Source: Clostridium sp. 1001275B_160808_H3
Lineage (GTDB): Bacteria; Bacillota; Clostridia; Clostridiales; Clostridiaceae
Assembly: GCF_015550425.1 (NCBI RefSeq)
Contig: NZ_JADNAT010000004.1
Coordinates: 144,009-208,008, forward strand
DNA length: 64,000 nucleotides
Reading direction: 5' to 3'
Of this stretch, positions 26,969 to 38,758 are shown one piece after another. The first letter of the stretch is position 1, and each line of letters begins with the position of its first letter. The position numbers and the translations under genes were made by a program. Under the pieces are notes generated by a model, which was not told the origin of the DNA, made no database searches, and saw only the letters and a program-made list of their open reading frames with translations.

Positions 26969-28210
26969 ATGAAGAGAAGAGTAGTAGTTACAGGATTAGG
27001 AGCTATAACACCAATTGGAAATTCAATAGATAGTTTTTGGAATGCTGTTAAAGAAGGAAAAAATGGTATAGATAAAATAACATTCTTTGATACAACAGAT
27101 TTTAAAGTTAAGGTAGCAGCAGAAGTAAAGGACTTTAAGGCAGAGGACTATTTAGGAAAGAAAGATGCTAAAAGATTAGATAGATATACACAATTAGCGT
27201 TAGTTGCGGCAAAAGAGTGTATGAAAGATAGTAACATAGATTTAGATAATGTAGATAGAGAAAGATTTGGTGTAATATTTGGTTCAGGAATTGGTGGACT
27301 TATCACTATAGAAAATCAAATAAGAACTTTAGTAGAAAAGGGGCCAAATAGAGTTTCACCATTAACTATTCCAACATCAATATCTAATATTGCAGCTGGA
27401 AGTATAGCAATAGAGTTTGGACTTTTAGGATCATGTTTAAGTGTTACTACAGCATGTGCAACTTCAACTCATTGTATTGGTGAAGCTTATAGAAGTATAA
27501 AAGATGGATATTTAGATAGAGCAATAGTTGGTGGTGCAGAAGCATCAATTAATGAGTTTGGTATTGCAGGATTTCAAGCTTTAACAGCACTTAGTAAAAG
27601 TGAGGATCCAAACAGGGCATCTATACCATTTGATAAAGATAGAAATGGATTTGTCATGGGAGAAGGAGCAGGAGCATTAATTCTAGAAGAATTAGAAAGT
27701 GCAATTCAAAGAGGAGCAAAGATTTATGGAGAAGTTGTTGGATATGGAACAACTTGTGATGCTTATCACATAACTTCACCAACACTTGATGGAGATGGAG
27801 CTTATAGAGCAATGAGAGATGCTATGAATGATGCAGGTGTAATGCCAAATGAAATTGGATATATAAATGCTCATGGTACATCTACTGAAATAAATGATAA
27901 AGTAGAAACTTTAGCAATAAAAAAGGCTTTTAAAGATTCAGTAAAAGATGTTTGTGTAAGTTCAACTAAATCTATGACAGGACATTTACTTGGAGCTGCT
28001 GGAGCTGCTGAAGCAATAATATCTATAAAGGCTTTAGAGGATGGGTTTATACCTGCCAATATTAATTACTTAAATTCAGATGAAGAATGTGATTTAAATT
28101 TAGTTGCTAATGTTGGAAAAAATAAAGAAATAGATTATGCATTATCTAATTCATTAGGATTTGGCGGACATAATGGAACAGTTATATTCAAAAAATGGAG
28201 GGGAAGATAG
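26969..28210 (+). CDS. fabF: 3-oxoacyl-ACP synthase II
   Basis: The elongating condensing enzyme, 413 residues. It has the nucleophile Cys163 in TTACATS, a His in NAHGTST near residue 303 and a His in MTGHLLGAAG near 340. AAAGGAGAG precedes the ATG. Its last codons overlap the ribosome site of accB. It links the fab and acc halves of the operon. Confidence 0.95.
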   Translation: MKRRVVVTGLGAITPIGNSIDSFWNAVKEGKNGIDKITFFDTTDFKVKVAAEVKDFKAEDYLGKKDAKRLDRYTQLALVAAKECMKDSNIDLDNVDRERFGVIFGSGIGGLITIENQIRTLVEKGPNRVSPLTIPTSISNIAAGSIAIEFGLLGSCLSVTTACATSTHCIGEAYRSIKDGYLDRAIVGGAEASINEFGIAGFQALTALSKSEDPNRASIPFDKDRNGFVMGEGAGALILEELESAIQRGAKIYGEVVGYGTTCDAYHITSPTLDGDGAYRAMRDAMNDAGVMPNEIGYINAHGTSTEINDKVETLAIKKAFKDSVKDVCVSSTKSMTGHLLGAAGAAEAIISIKALEDGFIPANINYLNSDEECDLNLVANVGKNKEIDYALSNSLGFGGHNGTVIFKKWRGR

Positions 28211-28212
28211 AA

Positions 28213-28698
28213 GTGTTAACTTATGAACAAATAAAAGAATTAATAAAGTCAATAGATTCATCTTCTCTTAGAGTATTTGAATTAGAAAGTGAAGGTATTA
28301 AATTAAAGCTTAGTAAAAATGAAGAAAGTTTTAAAGAAGTATCAAAAGATGGTAATAGAAATGGTGTGGCAATAAGTTCAGCTGAAAATAATGCAATAGT
28401 TATAAATAATAAAGCAGAAATAAAAGAAGAATCTATTGAGAGAGACGATTTAAATAAAGATGAGTTTAAGGCAATTAAGTCACCTTTAGTTGGAACATTT
28501 TATTCTTCTGGAACACCTGGAGGAAAACCATATGTAGAAGTAGGCTCTAAGGTAAAAAAAGGTGAAGTTCTTTGTATTGTTGAAGCAATGAAAATAATGA
28601 ATGAAATAACAGCAGAAGAGGATTGCGAAATAGTAGAAGTTTTAAGAACTGATGAAGATATTGTAGAGTTTGGAATGGAATTATTTAAGATAAAGTAG
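28213..28698 (+). CDS. accB: Biotin carboxyl carrier protein of acetyl-CoA carboxylase
   Basis: The roughly 161-residue carrier has an N-terminal helical segment, a variable polar linker (about 40-85) and a biotinyl domain with EAMKIMN (Lys127 is biotinylated). I choose the GTG at 28213 because GGAGGGG lies 9 nt upstream and the N-terminus then matches other AccB proteins. An in-frame ATG at 28195 would sit on that ribosome site and overlap fabF. Confidence 0.92.
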   Translation: MLTYEQIKELIKSIDSSSLRVFELESEGIKLKLSKNEESFKEVSKDGNRNGVAISSAENNAIVINNKAEIKEESIERDDLNKDEFKAIKSPLVGTFYSSGTPGGKPYVEVGSKVKKGEVLCIVEAMKIMNEITAEEDCEIVEVLRTDEDIVEFGMELFKIK

Positions 28699-28707
28699 GT
28701 GAAATAT

Positions 28708-29124
28708 TTGGATATAAAAGAAATTATGGAGATAATCCCTCATAGATACCCATTTTTATTATTAGATAGAGTTGAAAGTTTAGAGGATAATAAAATAGTT
28801 GCAATAAAAAATGTAACAATGAATGAGTATTTTTTTCAAGGACATTTTCCAGTAGAGCCAGTTATGCCAGGAGTGTTAATAGTTGAAGCACTTGCACAAG
28901 CTGGAGCAGTTGCACTTTTAAAAAGAGATGAATTTAAAGGGAAAATAGCATACTTCGGGGGGATAAATAACGCAAAGTTTAGAAAAAAGGTTGTTCCTGG
29001 AGATACATTAAGGTTAGAAGTAGAGCTTACTAAAATAAGAGGATCAGCAGGGATAGGAAAAGGAATTGCATATGTAAATGATAAAAAGGTTTGCGAAGCA
29101 GAATTAACCTTTATGGTAGGATAG
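28708..29124 (+). CDS. fabZ: 3-hydroxyacyl-ACP dehydratase
   Basis: A hot-dog fold dehydratase of about 138 residues with [14 protein letters not shown], the catalytic His46 in [11 protein letters not shown] and Glu60 in [10 protein letters not shown]. It dehydrates 3-hydroxyacyl-ACP. The TTG at 28708 is preferred (AGGTGA 5 nt upstream). A GTG directly after the accB stop at 28699 is the alternative and would add three residues. No FabM or FabA isomerase is present in the operon. Confidence 0.92.
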   Translation: MDIKEIMEIIPHRYPFLLLDRVESLEDNKIVAIKNVTMNEYFFQGHFPVEPVMPGVLIVEALAQAGAVALLKRDEFKGKIAYFGGINNAKFRKKVVPGDTLRLEVELTKIRGSAGIGKGIAYVNDKKVCEAELTFMVG

Positions 29125-29139
29125 TAAAGAGGTGTTTTT

Positions 29140-30483
29140 ATGATTAGAAAGGTATTAATAGCTAACAGAGGAGAAATAGCAGTAAGAATAATTAGAGCTT
29201 GCAAGGAGCTTGGAATACAAACAGTAGCTATTTACTCAGAAGCTGATAAAGATGCTATGCATACTCAGCTTGCAGATGAAGCTATTTGTGTTGGAAAACC
29301 TAAATCAAAGGACTCATATTTAAATGAAAGCAACATTGTTAGTGCAGCAGTTATAACTAAGTGCAATGCAATTCATCCAGGCTTTGGATTCTTATCAGAA
29401 AATGCTGAATTTGCATCTATTTGTGAAGAGTGTAATATAAAGTTTATAGGACCAAGTAGCAAGACTATAAGCATTATGGGAGATAAAGCTAGAGCCAGAG
29501 AAATTATGAAAAATGCAGATGTTCCAGTAATACCTGGAAGCAATGGAATAGTTAAAAGTATCGACGAAGCATATATAGAGGCTAAAGAAATAGGATATCC
29601 AGTAATGATAAAAGCAGCTTTAGGGGGTGGCGGTAAAGGAATTAGAATAGTTCATAAAGAAGATGAACTTGAAAATGCATACTTTACAGCTAAATCAGAA
29701 GCTAAAGTGAATTTTGGCGATGATACAATATATATTGAAAAGTTTATAGAAAATCCTAGACATATAGAATTTCAAATCTTAGGTGATGAATATGGAAATA
29801 TTATTCACCTAGGGGAAAGAGATTGTACTATACAAAGAAGAAATCAAAAGGTGTTAGAAGAAGCACCATCATCAATTTTAAGTGATGATTTAAGAGAAGA
29901 GATGGGAAGGGCAGCAATTAATGCAGCTAAAGCAGTAAATTATTTTAATGCAGGAACAATAGAATTTTTAGTAGATAAATACAGTAATTTTTATTTTATG
30001 GAGATGAATACAAGAATTCAAGTAGAGCATCCAATAACAGAAATGATAACATCAACTGATATTGTAAAGGAGCAAATAAAGATTGCTAATGGAGAAAGAT
30101 TGAGTTTTTCTCAAGGTGAAGTTGAGATAAAGGGGCATGCTATTGAGTGTAGAATAAATGCAGAAAATCCTAGAAAAGGATTTATACCTTCACCAGGAAA
30201 AATTGAATTTTTAAATTTACCTGGAGGTAATGGAATAAGAGTAGATACAGCAGTTTATTCAGGATATACTATTCCTCCAACTTATGACTCAATGATAGCT
30301 AAGCTTATAGCTTATGGAAAGAATAGAGAAGAAGCAATTAATAAAATGCTTAGAGCACTAGATGAGTTTGTTATAGAAGGTATTGATAATAATATAGATT
30401 TTCAAATGGATATTTTAAATAATGAGAAATTTCGCTTAGGGGACTTTGATACTAGTTTTATAAGCAAAGAATATAATTTATAG
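29140..30483 (+). CDS. accC: Acetyl-CoA carboxylase, biotin carboxylase subunit
   Basis: A 447-residue ATP-grasp enzyme that carboxylates biotin on AccB. The N-terminus reads KVLIANRGEIAVRIIRA, the ATP-grasp glycine loop is GGGGKGIRIV (about 162-171), and ERDCTIQRRNQK and EMNTRIQVEHP are present. The length is that of a stand-alone bacterial AccC. AGAGGTG precedes the ATG, and accD follows directly. Confidence 0.95.
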   Translation: MIRKVLIANRGEIAVRIIRACKELGIQTVAIYSEADKDAMHTQLADEAICVGKPKSKDSYLNESNIVSAAVITKCNAIHPGFGFLSENAEFASICEECNIKFIGPSSKTISIMGDKARAREIMKNADVPVIPGSNGIVKSIDEAYIEAKEIGYPVMIKAALGGGGKGIRIVHKEDELENAYFTAKSEAKVNFGDDTIYIEKFIENPRHIEFQILGDEYGNIIHLGERDCTIQRRNQKVLEEAPSSILSDDLREEMGRAAINAAKAVNYFNAGTIEFLVDKYSNFYFMEMNTRIQVEHPITEMITSTDIVKEQIKIANGERLSFSQGEVEIKGHAIECRINAENPRKGFIPSPGKIEFLNLPGGNGIRVDTAVYSGYTIPPTYDSMIAKLIAYGKNREEAINKMLRALDEFVIEGIDNNIDFQMDILNNEKFRLGDFDTSFISKEYNL

Positions 30484-30495
30484 TTGGTGAAAATT

Positions 30496-31356
30496 ATGGG
30501 GATTTTTAAAAAGAGACAATACGGAGTTATTAACATAACTCCACAAGAAGATGAAAAAGATATACCTATAGTTCCAGATGGAACTTGGGTAAAATGTAAT
30601 AAATGTGGCAAAATTTTATATAAAAAGTCTTTAGAAGAAAATCTTAATATATGTTCAAATTGTAATCATTATTTTAGGTTAGGTAGTTATGAAAGATTAT
30701 CATATATTTGTGATAAAGATACTTTTAAAGAGTTTAATAAATATATGAAGTCTAAAAATCCAATGGATTTTCCAAATTACGAAGAAAAATTAAAGGCTAA
30801 CGAAGAAAAGAGTGGTCATTCTGAAGCAGTAGTAACAGGAGAATGTCAAATTGGTGGAAATAAAACAATTATTGCAGTTATGGATTCAAACTTTCTAATG
30901 GGAAGTATGGGAACTGTAGTAGGAGAAAAATTAACATTAGCAATAGAGGAAGCTACTAAAAGAAAATTACCTATTATAATCTTCACAGCTTCTGGAGGAG
31001 CCAGAATGCAAGAAGGAATATTTTCTTTGATGCAAATGGCTAAAATAAGTAGTGCACTTGCAAAACATAGTGAAGAAGGACTTCTTTATATAACTGTTTT
31101 AACTGATCCAACAACAGGTGGAGTTACAGCAAGTTTTGCTATGCTTGGAGATATTATACTAGCAGAGCCTAATGCATTAATAGGTTTTGCAGGAAGAAGA
31201 GTAATAGAAGGAACTATAAAAGAGAAATTGCCTGAAGATTTCCAAAGTGCAGAATTTTTATTAGAAAATGGATTTATAGATAATATTATAAAAAGAGAAG
31301 ATTTAAAAAAGGCTCTTTCAACTCTTTTGAAATTTCATAGGAATAAGGAGGTGTAG
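30496..31356 (+). CDS. accD: Acetyl-CoA carboxylase, carboxyltransferase beta subunit
   Basis: A 286-residue carboxyltransferase subunit with a four-cysteine zinc ribbon (Cys34, Cys37, Cys53, Cys56), followed by the crotonase-like domain with [12 protein letters not shown] and [11 protein letters not shown]. It works as a heterotetramer with AccA. The ATG at 30496 is used, with GGTGA upstream. An upstream TTG touching the accC stop is rejected. Confidence 0.94.
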   Translation: MGIFKKRQYGVINITPQEDEKDIPIVPDGTWVKCNKCGKILYKKSLEENLNICSNCNHYFRLGSYERLSYICDKDTFKEFNKYMKSKNPMDFPNYEEKLKANEEKSGHSEAVVTGECQIGGNKTIIAVMDSNFLMGSMGTVVGEKLTLAIEEATKRKLPIIIFTASGGARMQEGIFSLMQMAKISSALAKHSEEGLLYITVLTDPTTGGVTASFAMLGDIILAEPNALIGFAGRRVIEGTIKEKLPEDFQSAEFLLENGFIDNIIKREDLKKALSTLLKFHRNKEV

Positions 31357-31358
31357 TT

Positions 31359-32153
31359 GTGAATAAAAAAATCAAGGCTTATGATAGATTATTAATAGCA
31401 AGAATGGTAGAAAGACCAACTACACTTGATTATATAGATAAAATATTTACTAACTTTTTTGAATTACATGGAGATAGATGTTATAAAGATGATAAATCTA
31501 TAGTAGGAGGAATTGGGCTTTTAAATGGAAATCCAATTACTATAATAGGAATTCAAAAAGGAAAAGATTTAAAAGAAAATATGGAAAGAAATTTTGGATC
31601 TCCGCATCCAGAAGGATATAGAAAAGCTCTAAGGTTGATGAAGCAAGCCGAGAAATTTAATAGACCTATAGTTTGTTTTATAAATACATCTGGTGCATAC
31701 TGTGGTGTTGGGGCAGAAGAAAGAGGTCAAGGGGAAGCAATAGCAAGAAATTTAATAGAAATAGCACAAATTAAAGTGCCTATAATTTCCGTAATAATAG
31801 GGGAAGGTGGAAGCGGTGGAGCTTTAGCTTTAGCTTGCGGAGATAGAGTTTGGATGCTTGAAAACTCTGTTTATTCTATACTTTCTCCAGAAGGCTTTGC
31901 ATCAATACTTTTAAAGGATCCTTCAAAATCAAAGGATGTTTCGGAGATTATGGGAATAACTTCATATGAGCTTTTAGAAAGAGGAATAATTGAAAAGATA
32001 ATAAAGGAACCTAGAGGAGGAGCTCATAAGAATCTAGAGTTAGTTGCAAGCTCTATAAAAGAAGAATTAATAAATGAATTTAAAATATTAAATAATAAAT
32101 CTAAAGAGGTACTTTTAGAAGAACGTTATTTAAGATTTAGAAAGTTTAAATAA
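31359..32153 (+). CDS. accA: Acetyl-CoA carboxylase, carboxyltransferase alpha subunit
   Basis: The 264-residue partner of AccD has FINTSGAYCGVGAEERGQGEAIARN and GEGGSGGALALACGD, which form the CoA and biotin sites. It starts with GTG behind AGGAGGTG, two bases after the accD stop. It is the last gene of the fatty acid operon and is followed by structured element D, which may end the transcript. Confidence 0.94.
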   Translation: MNKKIKAYDRLLIARMVERPTTLDYIDKIFTNFFELHGDRCYKDDKSIVGGIGLLNGNPITIIGIQKGKDLKENMERNFGSPHPEGYRKALRLMKQAEKFNRPIVCFINTSGAYCGVGAEERGQGEAIARNLIEIAQIKVPIISVIIGEGGSGGALALACGDRVWMLENSVYSILSPEGFASILLKDPSKSKDVSEIMGITSYELLERGIIEKIIKEPRGGAHKNLELVASSIKEELINEFKILNNKSKEVLLEERYLRFRKFK

Positions 32154-32199
32154 GTAATTTAATATTAATAAAAATGACTATAATGTAGATTTAATATAT

Positions 32200-32354
32200 A
32201 AGGAGATGTCTTAGAAAATTATTTAATGTAAAATGTAGAATGCAAAATTGAGGTGCTATCTCATACTGAAATGCTTAAATTTATATTAAAAACTACTTTC
32301 AGTAGTTTTACTTTCATTCTAAACTTTACATTTTTAATTTTGAGATATCTCCTT
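32200..32354. repeat. Large hairpin element D between convergent genes
   Basis: The outer arms AAGGAGATGTCT (32200-32211) and AGATATCTCCTT (32343-32354) begin an imperfect inverted repeat of about 40 bp that includes ATGTAnAnTnTAGAATG-like inner parts. Inside are a TGAG/CTCA hairpin and AAAACTACT-TTC-AGTAGTTTT (32289-32309). The topology matches copies A-C, though the sequence differs. It may be the bidirectional terminator of the fatty acid operon and the lipoprotein gene. Confidence 0.65.
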
Positions 32355-32366
32355 TATTTATAAACT

Positions 32367-33002
32367 TTAATCTGTCATATAGCTATTAACTAATTCATAA
32401 CATCTATTTTTTGTTGATTCATATAAAGATAAATTATATGCAACAAGTTCAAATGTTCCACCTTTATATTTATCAGCTTCCTCATTTGCTACAGTTTCTT
32501 TGTCTTCTATCCATTTTATTTGTTCATTTTGTAAGTTTTGCATTGTTTCTGGTGATAACTGATCTTTTAGTAAAGCATAAATTTCGTTTAATTCTTTATC
32601 ATACATATCATAGGATATTCCATAATAACTTCTCATAGCATTTGTTACTCCAGCATCTGAATCTTTCTTTTCAGGTAAGGAATCAAGTTCTTTTTGTATA
32701 TTATCTAATTTTTCTATAAATTCTTTTCTTCGTCCCTCTAGTTTAGTCACTTGACTTGGTGAATTAGATTCTTGAGTATTTTCATTTGTTTGTCCATTAT
32801 TTGTTGAAGAACCGCTGTTTGTTGAAGAATATGAATCAGCGTTATTAGCATTATCAAATTCATTAGTAGTATCTTTTATTTGTTGCTTTTCTTCAATTTG
32901 TTGCTTTTCTTCAATTGGATTTTTATTATTTTTTGAGCATGATGTAATTGGAGCAGCTGATAATAAAATTACCATAATAAAAGCGATTTTTTTAATTTTC
33001 AT
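32367..33002 (-). CDS. Lipoprotein with LprI-like (DUF1311) domain
   Basis: The 211-residue precursor has a Lys-rich N-terminus, a hydrophobic segment and the lipobox APITSC (Cys22). A low-complexity Asn/Ser/Thr/Gln linker (about 25-85) includes the direct repeat IEEKQQIEEKQQI. The C-terminal domain (about 100-205) reads YDKELNEIYALLKDQLSPE and QIKWIEDKE, the DUF1311/LprI pattern of small secreted proteins, some of which inhibit lysozyme. Inhibitor activity is not established here. AAAGGAGAG precedes the ATG. Confidence 0.8.
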   Translation of the reverse strand: MKIKKIAFIMVILLSAAPITSCSKNNKNPIEEKQQIEEKQQIKDTTNEFDNANNADSYSSTNSGSSTNNGQTNENTQESNSPSQVTKLEGRRKEFIEKLDNIQKELDSLPEKKDSDAGVTNAMRSYYGISYDMYDKELNEIYALLKDQLSPETMQNLQNEQIKWIEDKETVANEEADKYKGGTFELVAYNLSLYESTKNRCYELVNSYMTD

Positions 33003-33240
33003 TGGTACTCTCCTTTTAATTTATATACATATATATATTTTAATAATATATAACAATAAAGTTTACTATTTTTAAATAGATAAAATTATTCTATTTATAA
33101 TTTATGGTATAAATAGAATGATTTAATTATAACACTAATTCTAATTTAATTCATATATTTATAATTATGTCAAAAACAGTATTATTATAGGTTCTAAATT
33201 ATTTATTTTTGTTGGATAATATAGAATCTTTTAAAATTAA

Positions 33241-33249
33241 TGCTATAAT
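33241..33249 (+). promoter_or_regulatory. Extended -10 promoter for dCMP deaminase
   Basis: TGC-TATAAT is a perfect extended -10 about 130 nt before the gene. The rest of the 33003-33379 gap is AT-rich, with no ORF, hairpin or repeat I can support. Confidence 0.5.
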
Positions 33250-33379
33250 AAAAATATATTTTAAAAGTAATAAAAATGTATAATTTATAATAAAAATTAA
33301 TTAACTAAATTCCAAGTTTAATATATTTATACATAATAAATTTTATCTTTAATTCTTAGCTATCGTAGGGGGGATTTAA

Positions 33380-33874
33380 ATGAAAAGAAATGATTACATA
33401 TCTTGGGATGAATATTTTATGGGTGTAGCAATTCTTGCTGGAAAGAGAAGTAAGGATCCTAGCACTCAAGTTGGAGCTTGTATAGTTGATAATGATAATA
33501 AAATTTTAAGTCAAGGGTATAATGGATTACCAAGAGGATGTTCAGATGATGAGTTCCCATGGAATAGAGAAGGTGATGTTCTTGAGACAAAATATCCATA
33601 TGTAGTACATGCCGAACTTAATGCTATCTTAAATAGTAGAGGAACTAACCTTTATGGCTCTAAAATATATGTTGCCTTATTTCCGTGCAATGAATGTGCA
33701 AAAGCAATAATACAAGCTGGAATAAAAGAAGTAGTATATCTTTCAGATAAATATTCTGATTCTGATAATGTTAAAGCATCTAAAAGATTATTAAATGCGG
33801 CTGGAGTAAAGATGAGAAGACTAGAGCCTAAAAACAAAAATATAAATATATCATTAGATATAAGTGATATATAA
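33380..33874 (+). CDS. dCMP deaminase (ComEB-like)
   Basis: A 164-residue zinc deaminase with the motif HAE (77-79) and PCNEC (Cys103, Cys106), plus SKDPSTQVGACIVD typical of dCMP deaminases. It converts dCMP to dUMP for thymidylate synthesis. GGGGGG precedes the ATG. It is monocistronic, not beside competence genes despite the comEB name used in Bacillus, and ends at a hairpin. Confidence 0.9.
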   Translation: MKRNDYISWDEYFMGVAILAGKRSKDPSTQVGACIVDNDNKILSQGYNGLPRGCSDDEFPWNREGDVLETKYPYVVHAELNAILNSRGTNLYGSKIYVALFPCNECAKAIIQAGIKEVVYLSDKYSDSDNVKASKRLLNAAGVKMRRLEPKNKNINISLDISDI

Positions 33875-33884
33875 ATTATAAAAT

Positions 33885-33923
33885 AATAAATGTCATATTG
33901 ATTGGAGTAATATGGCATTTATT
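33885..33923 (+). terminator. Terminator-like hairpin after dCMP deaminase
   Basis: A 14-bp stem (AATAAATGTCATAT with its complement at 33910-33923, one G-T pair) has a loop of 11 nt. The downstream run is weak in T, so efficiency is uncertain. Confidence 0.55.
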
Positions 33924-33955
33924 AAATAACTATACAATAAAATTAAAAAAAGATA

Positions 33956-33984
33956 TTGATAATAAATTATTGTGGTGATATAAT
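33956..33984 (+). promoter_or_regulatory. Promoter of the beta-glucoside (licT) locus
   Basis: TTGATA (33956-33961), exactly 17 nt, and TATAAT (33979-33984) with an extended TG. It initiates about 30 nt before the first antiterminator site. Confidence 0.75.
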
Positions 33985-34015
33985 GTAATCAAATAAAATA
34001 TTATTTGTTTTAATT

Positions 34016-34045
34016 AGGATTGTTACTGGAAAGCAGGCAAGACCT
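34016..34045 (+). promoter_or_regulatory. Ribonucleic antiterminator (RAT) site 1
   Basis: GGATTGTTACTG and AGCAGGCAAGACC form the conserved BglG/LicT-family RAT hairpin. Its 3' end overlaps the left arm of the terminator at 34042. Binding of LicT would prevent that terminator from forming, so licT is under its own control. Confidence 0.92.
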
Positions 34046-34107
34046 AAGCATTAAGTAAGTATATATTTGTGTATATTTACTTAATGTTTAGGTTTATTTT
34101 TATTTTC
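34042..34107 (+). terminator. Regulated terminator in front of licT
   Basis: A long stem of about 22 bp starting ACCTAAGCATTAAGTAA (34042 on) pairs with 34072-34093 and is followed by a T-rich run. It is mutually exclusive with RAT 1. Confidence 0.9.
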
Positions 34108-34132
34108 TGTAATATTACAGTAGGAGGCATCT

Positions 34133-34975
34133 ATGAGGATTACACGTATAATAAACAATAATGTAATATGCGCTGTTAATGAAAGAAATCAAGAAAGGAT
34201 TCTTTTAGGATCAGGAATAGGATTTCAGAAGAAAAAAGGCGATGAAGTAGATAAAAAGAAAATAGAGAAGGAATTCTTCTTAAAATCAAAAAATGTAGCA
34301 GGAAAACTATATTCTCTCTTAACCCAAATTCCAATGGAGTACATGAGAGTTACTGAAAATATCATAAAATATGCACAACAAAAGTTAGATCATGAGCTTA
34401 ATGAAAATGTTTACCTTACATTAACAGATCATATTAGTTTCGCTGTTTCCAGACAAAAATCTGGGTTGCAATTTAGTAATGCACTTCTATGGGAAGTAAA
34501 AAGATTTTATCCAGATGAATTTAACATAGGACTAAAGGCTTTAGAATTAATAAATGAAGAATTTGATGTAGAATTACCTGAAGATGAGGCAGCATCTATT
34601 GCTATGCATGTTGTGAACTCAGAGTTGGGTTCTGAAAGTAATAGAGATACAATCAAGGTTACAGAGTTAATACAAAATGTGTTAAATATAATAAGATATC
34701 AATACAAAATAGACTTTAAGGAAGATGATTTATATTATACAAGATTTATTACTCATTTAAAGTTTTTTGCTTATAGGGTATTGAATAATAGTGAAGAAGT
34801 AAAAGAAGTAGATAAAGATTTTGAAGAAATAGTAAAGGTTAGATATCCTAAGGAGTATGGATGCAGTTTGAAAATTGCAGATTTAATAAAGAACAAATAT
34901 AATAGAAGATTATCAGGTGATGAATTAGTATATTTAACTGTTCATATAAAAAGAATAACTATAAATGAAAATTAA
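34133..34975 (+). CDS. licT: BglG/LicT-family transcriptional antiterminator
   Basis: A 280-residue RNA-binding regulator with an N-terminal CAT domain (about 1-55, MRITRIINNNVI) and two PTS regulation domains (PRD1 about 65-170, PRD2 about 175-280). Conserved PRD histidines sit in TDHISFAV, MHVVNSE, THLKFF and VHIKR. Phosphorylation by the adjacent PTS should inactivate it without sugar; HPr-dependent phosphorylation should activate it. Two RAT sites, before itself and before the PTS gene, are its evident targets. AGGAGG precedes the ATG. Confidence 0.93.
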   Translation: MRITRIINNNVICAVNERNQERILLGSGIGFQKKKGDEVDKKKIEKEFFLKSKNVAGKLYSLLTQIPMEYMRVTENIIKYAQQKLDHELNENVYLTLTDHISFAVSRQKSGLQFSNALLWEVKRFYPDEFNIGLKALELINEEFDVELPEDEAASIAMHVVNSELGSESNRDTIKVTELIQNVLNIIRYQYKIDFKEDDLYYTRFITHLKFFAYRVLNNSEEVKEVDKDFEEIVKVRYPKEYGCSLKIADLIKNKYNRRLSGDELVYLTVHIKRITINEN

Positions 34976-34992
34976 ATGAGATTATTTTTACT

Positions 34993-35023
34993 AGGATTGT
35001 TACTGATTAAGCAGGCAAGACCT
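34993..35023 (+). promoter_or_regulatory. Ribonucleic antiterminator (RAT) site 2
   Basis: AGGATTGTTACTG and AGCAGGCAAGACCT are nearly identical to RAT 1 except for a few loop bases. It overlaps the left arm of the terminator beginning at 35018 and controls read-through into the PTS and glucosidase genes. Confidence 0.92.
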
Positions 35024-35082
35024 AGAGTGTATGTAATAAATGGACTATTAATTATTTATTACATACACTCTAGGTCTTTTTT
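35018..35082 (+). terminator. Regulated terminator in front of the PTS gene
   Basis: A perfect 23-bp stem (35018-35040 with 35055-35077) is followed by a T run. It is stronger than the one before licT, so basal read-through to the PTS gene should be low. Confidence 0.93.
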
Positions 35083-35117
35083 AATAAATAAAAATAATAG
35101 AAAAGGAGAAGGAAAAT

Positions 35118-38401
<3,284 letters not shown>

Positions 38402-38407
38402 TAATAT

Positions 38408-38446
38408 AAAAAGATGATTCTAGATTTAAGGGAATCATCTTTTTTA
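38408..38446 (+). terminator. Terminator of the beta-glucoside operon
   Basis: A 13-bp stem (AAAAAGATGATTC and its complement at 38432-38444) with an 11-nt loop ends in a T run. Confidence 0.88.
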
Positions 38447-38603
38447 TATTATTTAATAAGGCAAATGTATTTATTTGTAAGCATGTTTATATGTATAATA
38501 TAATTGATATAATTATAAAATTTACAACTTGGAAATAAGTTGCTAATATATGTTAATATTCATACTATATAATTTAGTTAGATAGTAGATTTGGGGGAGA
38601 AAT

Positions 38604-38690
38604 ATGAGAGAAAATATATTAATTATAGAAGATGATAGAGATATAAGTGCAATTATATCATTAATATTAAAAGGAAAAGGATATAATTAA
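38604..38690 (+). pseudogene. Truncated response-regulator receiver domain
   Basis: A 28-codon ORF behind a strong GGGGGAG site reads MRENILIIEDDRDIS and so on. This is a textbook start of an OmpR-type receiver domain, with the acidic pair in IIEDD. It stops after GKGYN, where the first helix ends. The phospho-acceptor Asp, the rest of the receiver and the DNA-binding domain are gone. No related sequence follows. It is a remnant of a deleted two-component gene, though the short peptide may still be translated. Confidence 0.7.
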
Positions 38691-38697
38691 GAAATTA

Positions 38698-38741
38698 CTA
38701 ATATAGAATATAATTAATGAGTTAATTATATTCTATATTAG
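38698..38741 (+). repeat. Perfect 20-bp hairpin between the RR remnant and TatD
   Basis: Arms at 38698-38717 and 38722-38741 are perfectly complementary, all A/T-rich, with a TGAG loop. Only four T residues follow, then the ribosome site of the next gene. It could be a weak terminator or a leader structure. The 38447-38603 part of the gap shows nothing else. Confidence 0.7.
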
Positions 38742-38758
38742 AACTTTTGGAGGGAATT

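Noticed and set aside
38604..38690. Functional single-domain response regulator
   Set aside because: Only the first beta strand and helix remain; the phospho-acceptor Asp region is missing.
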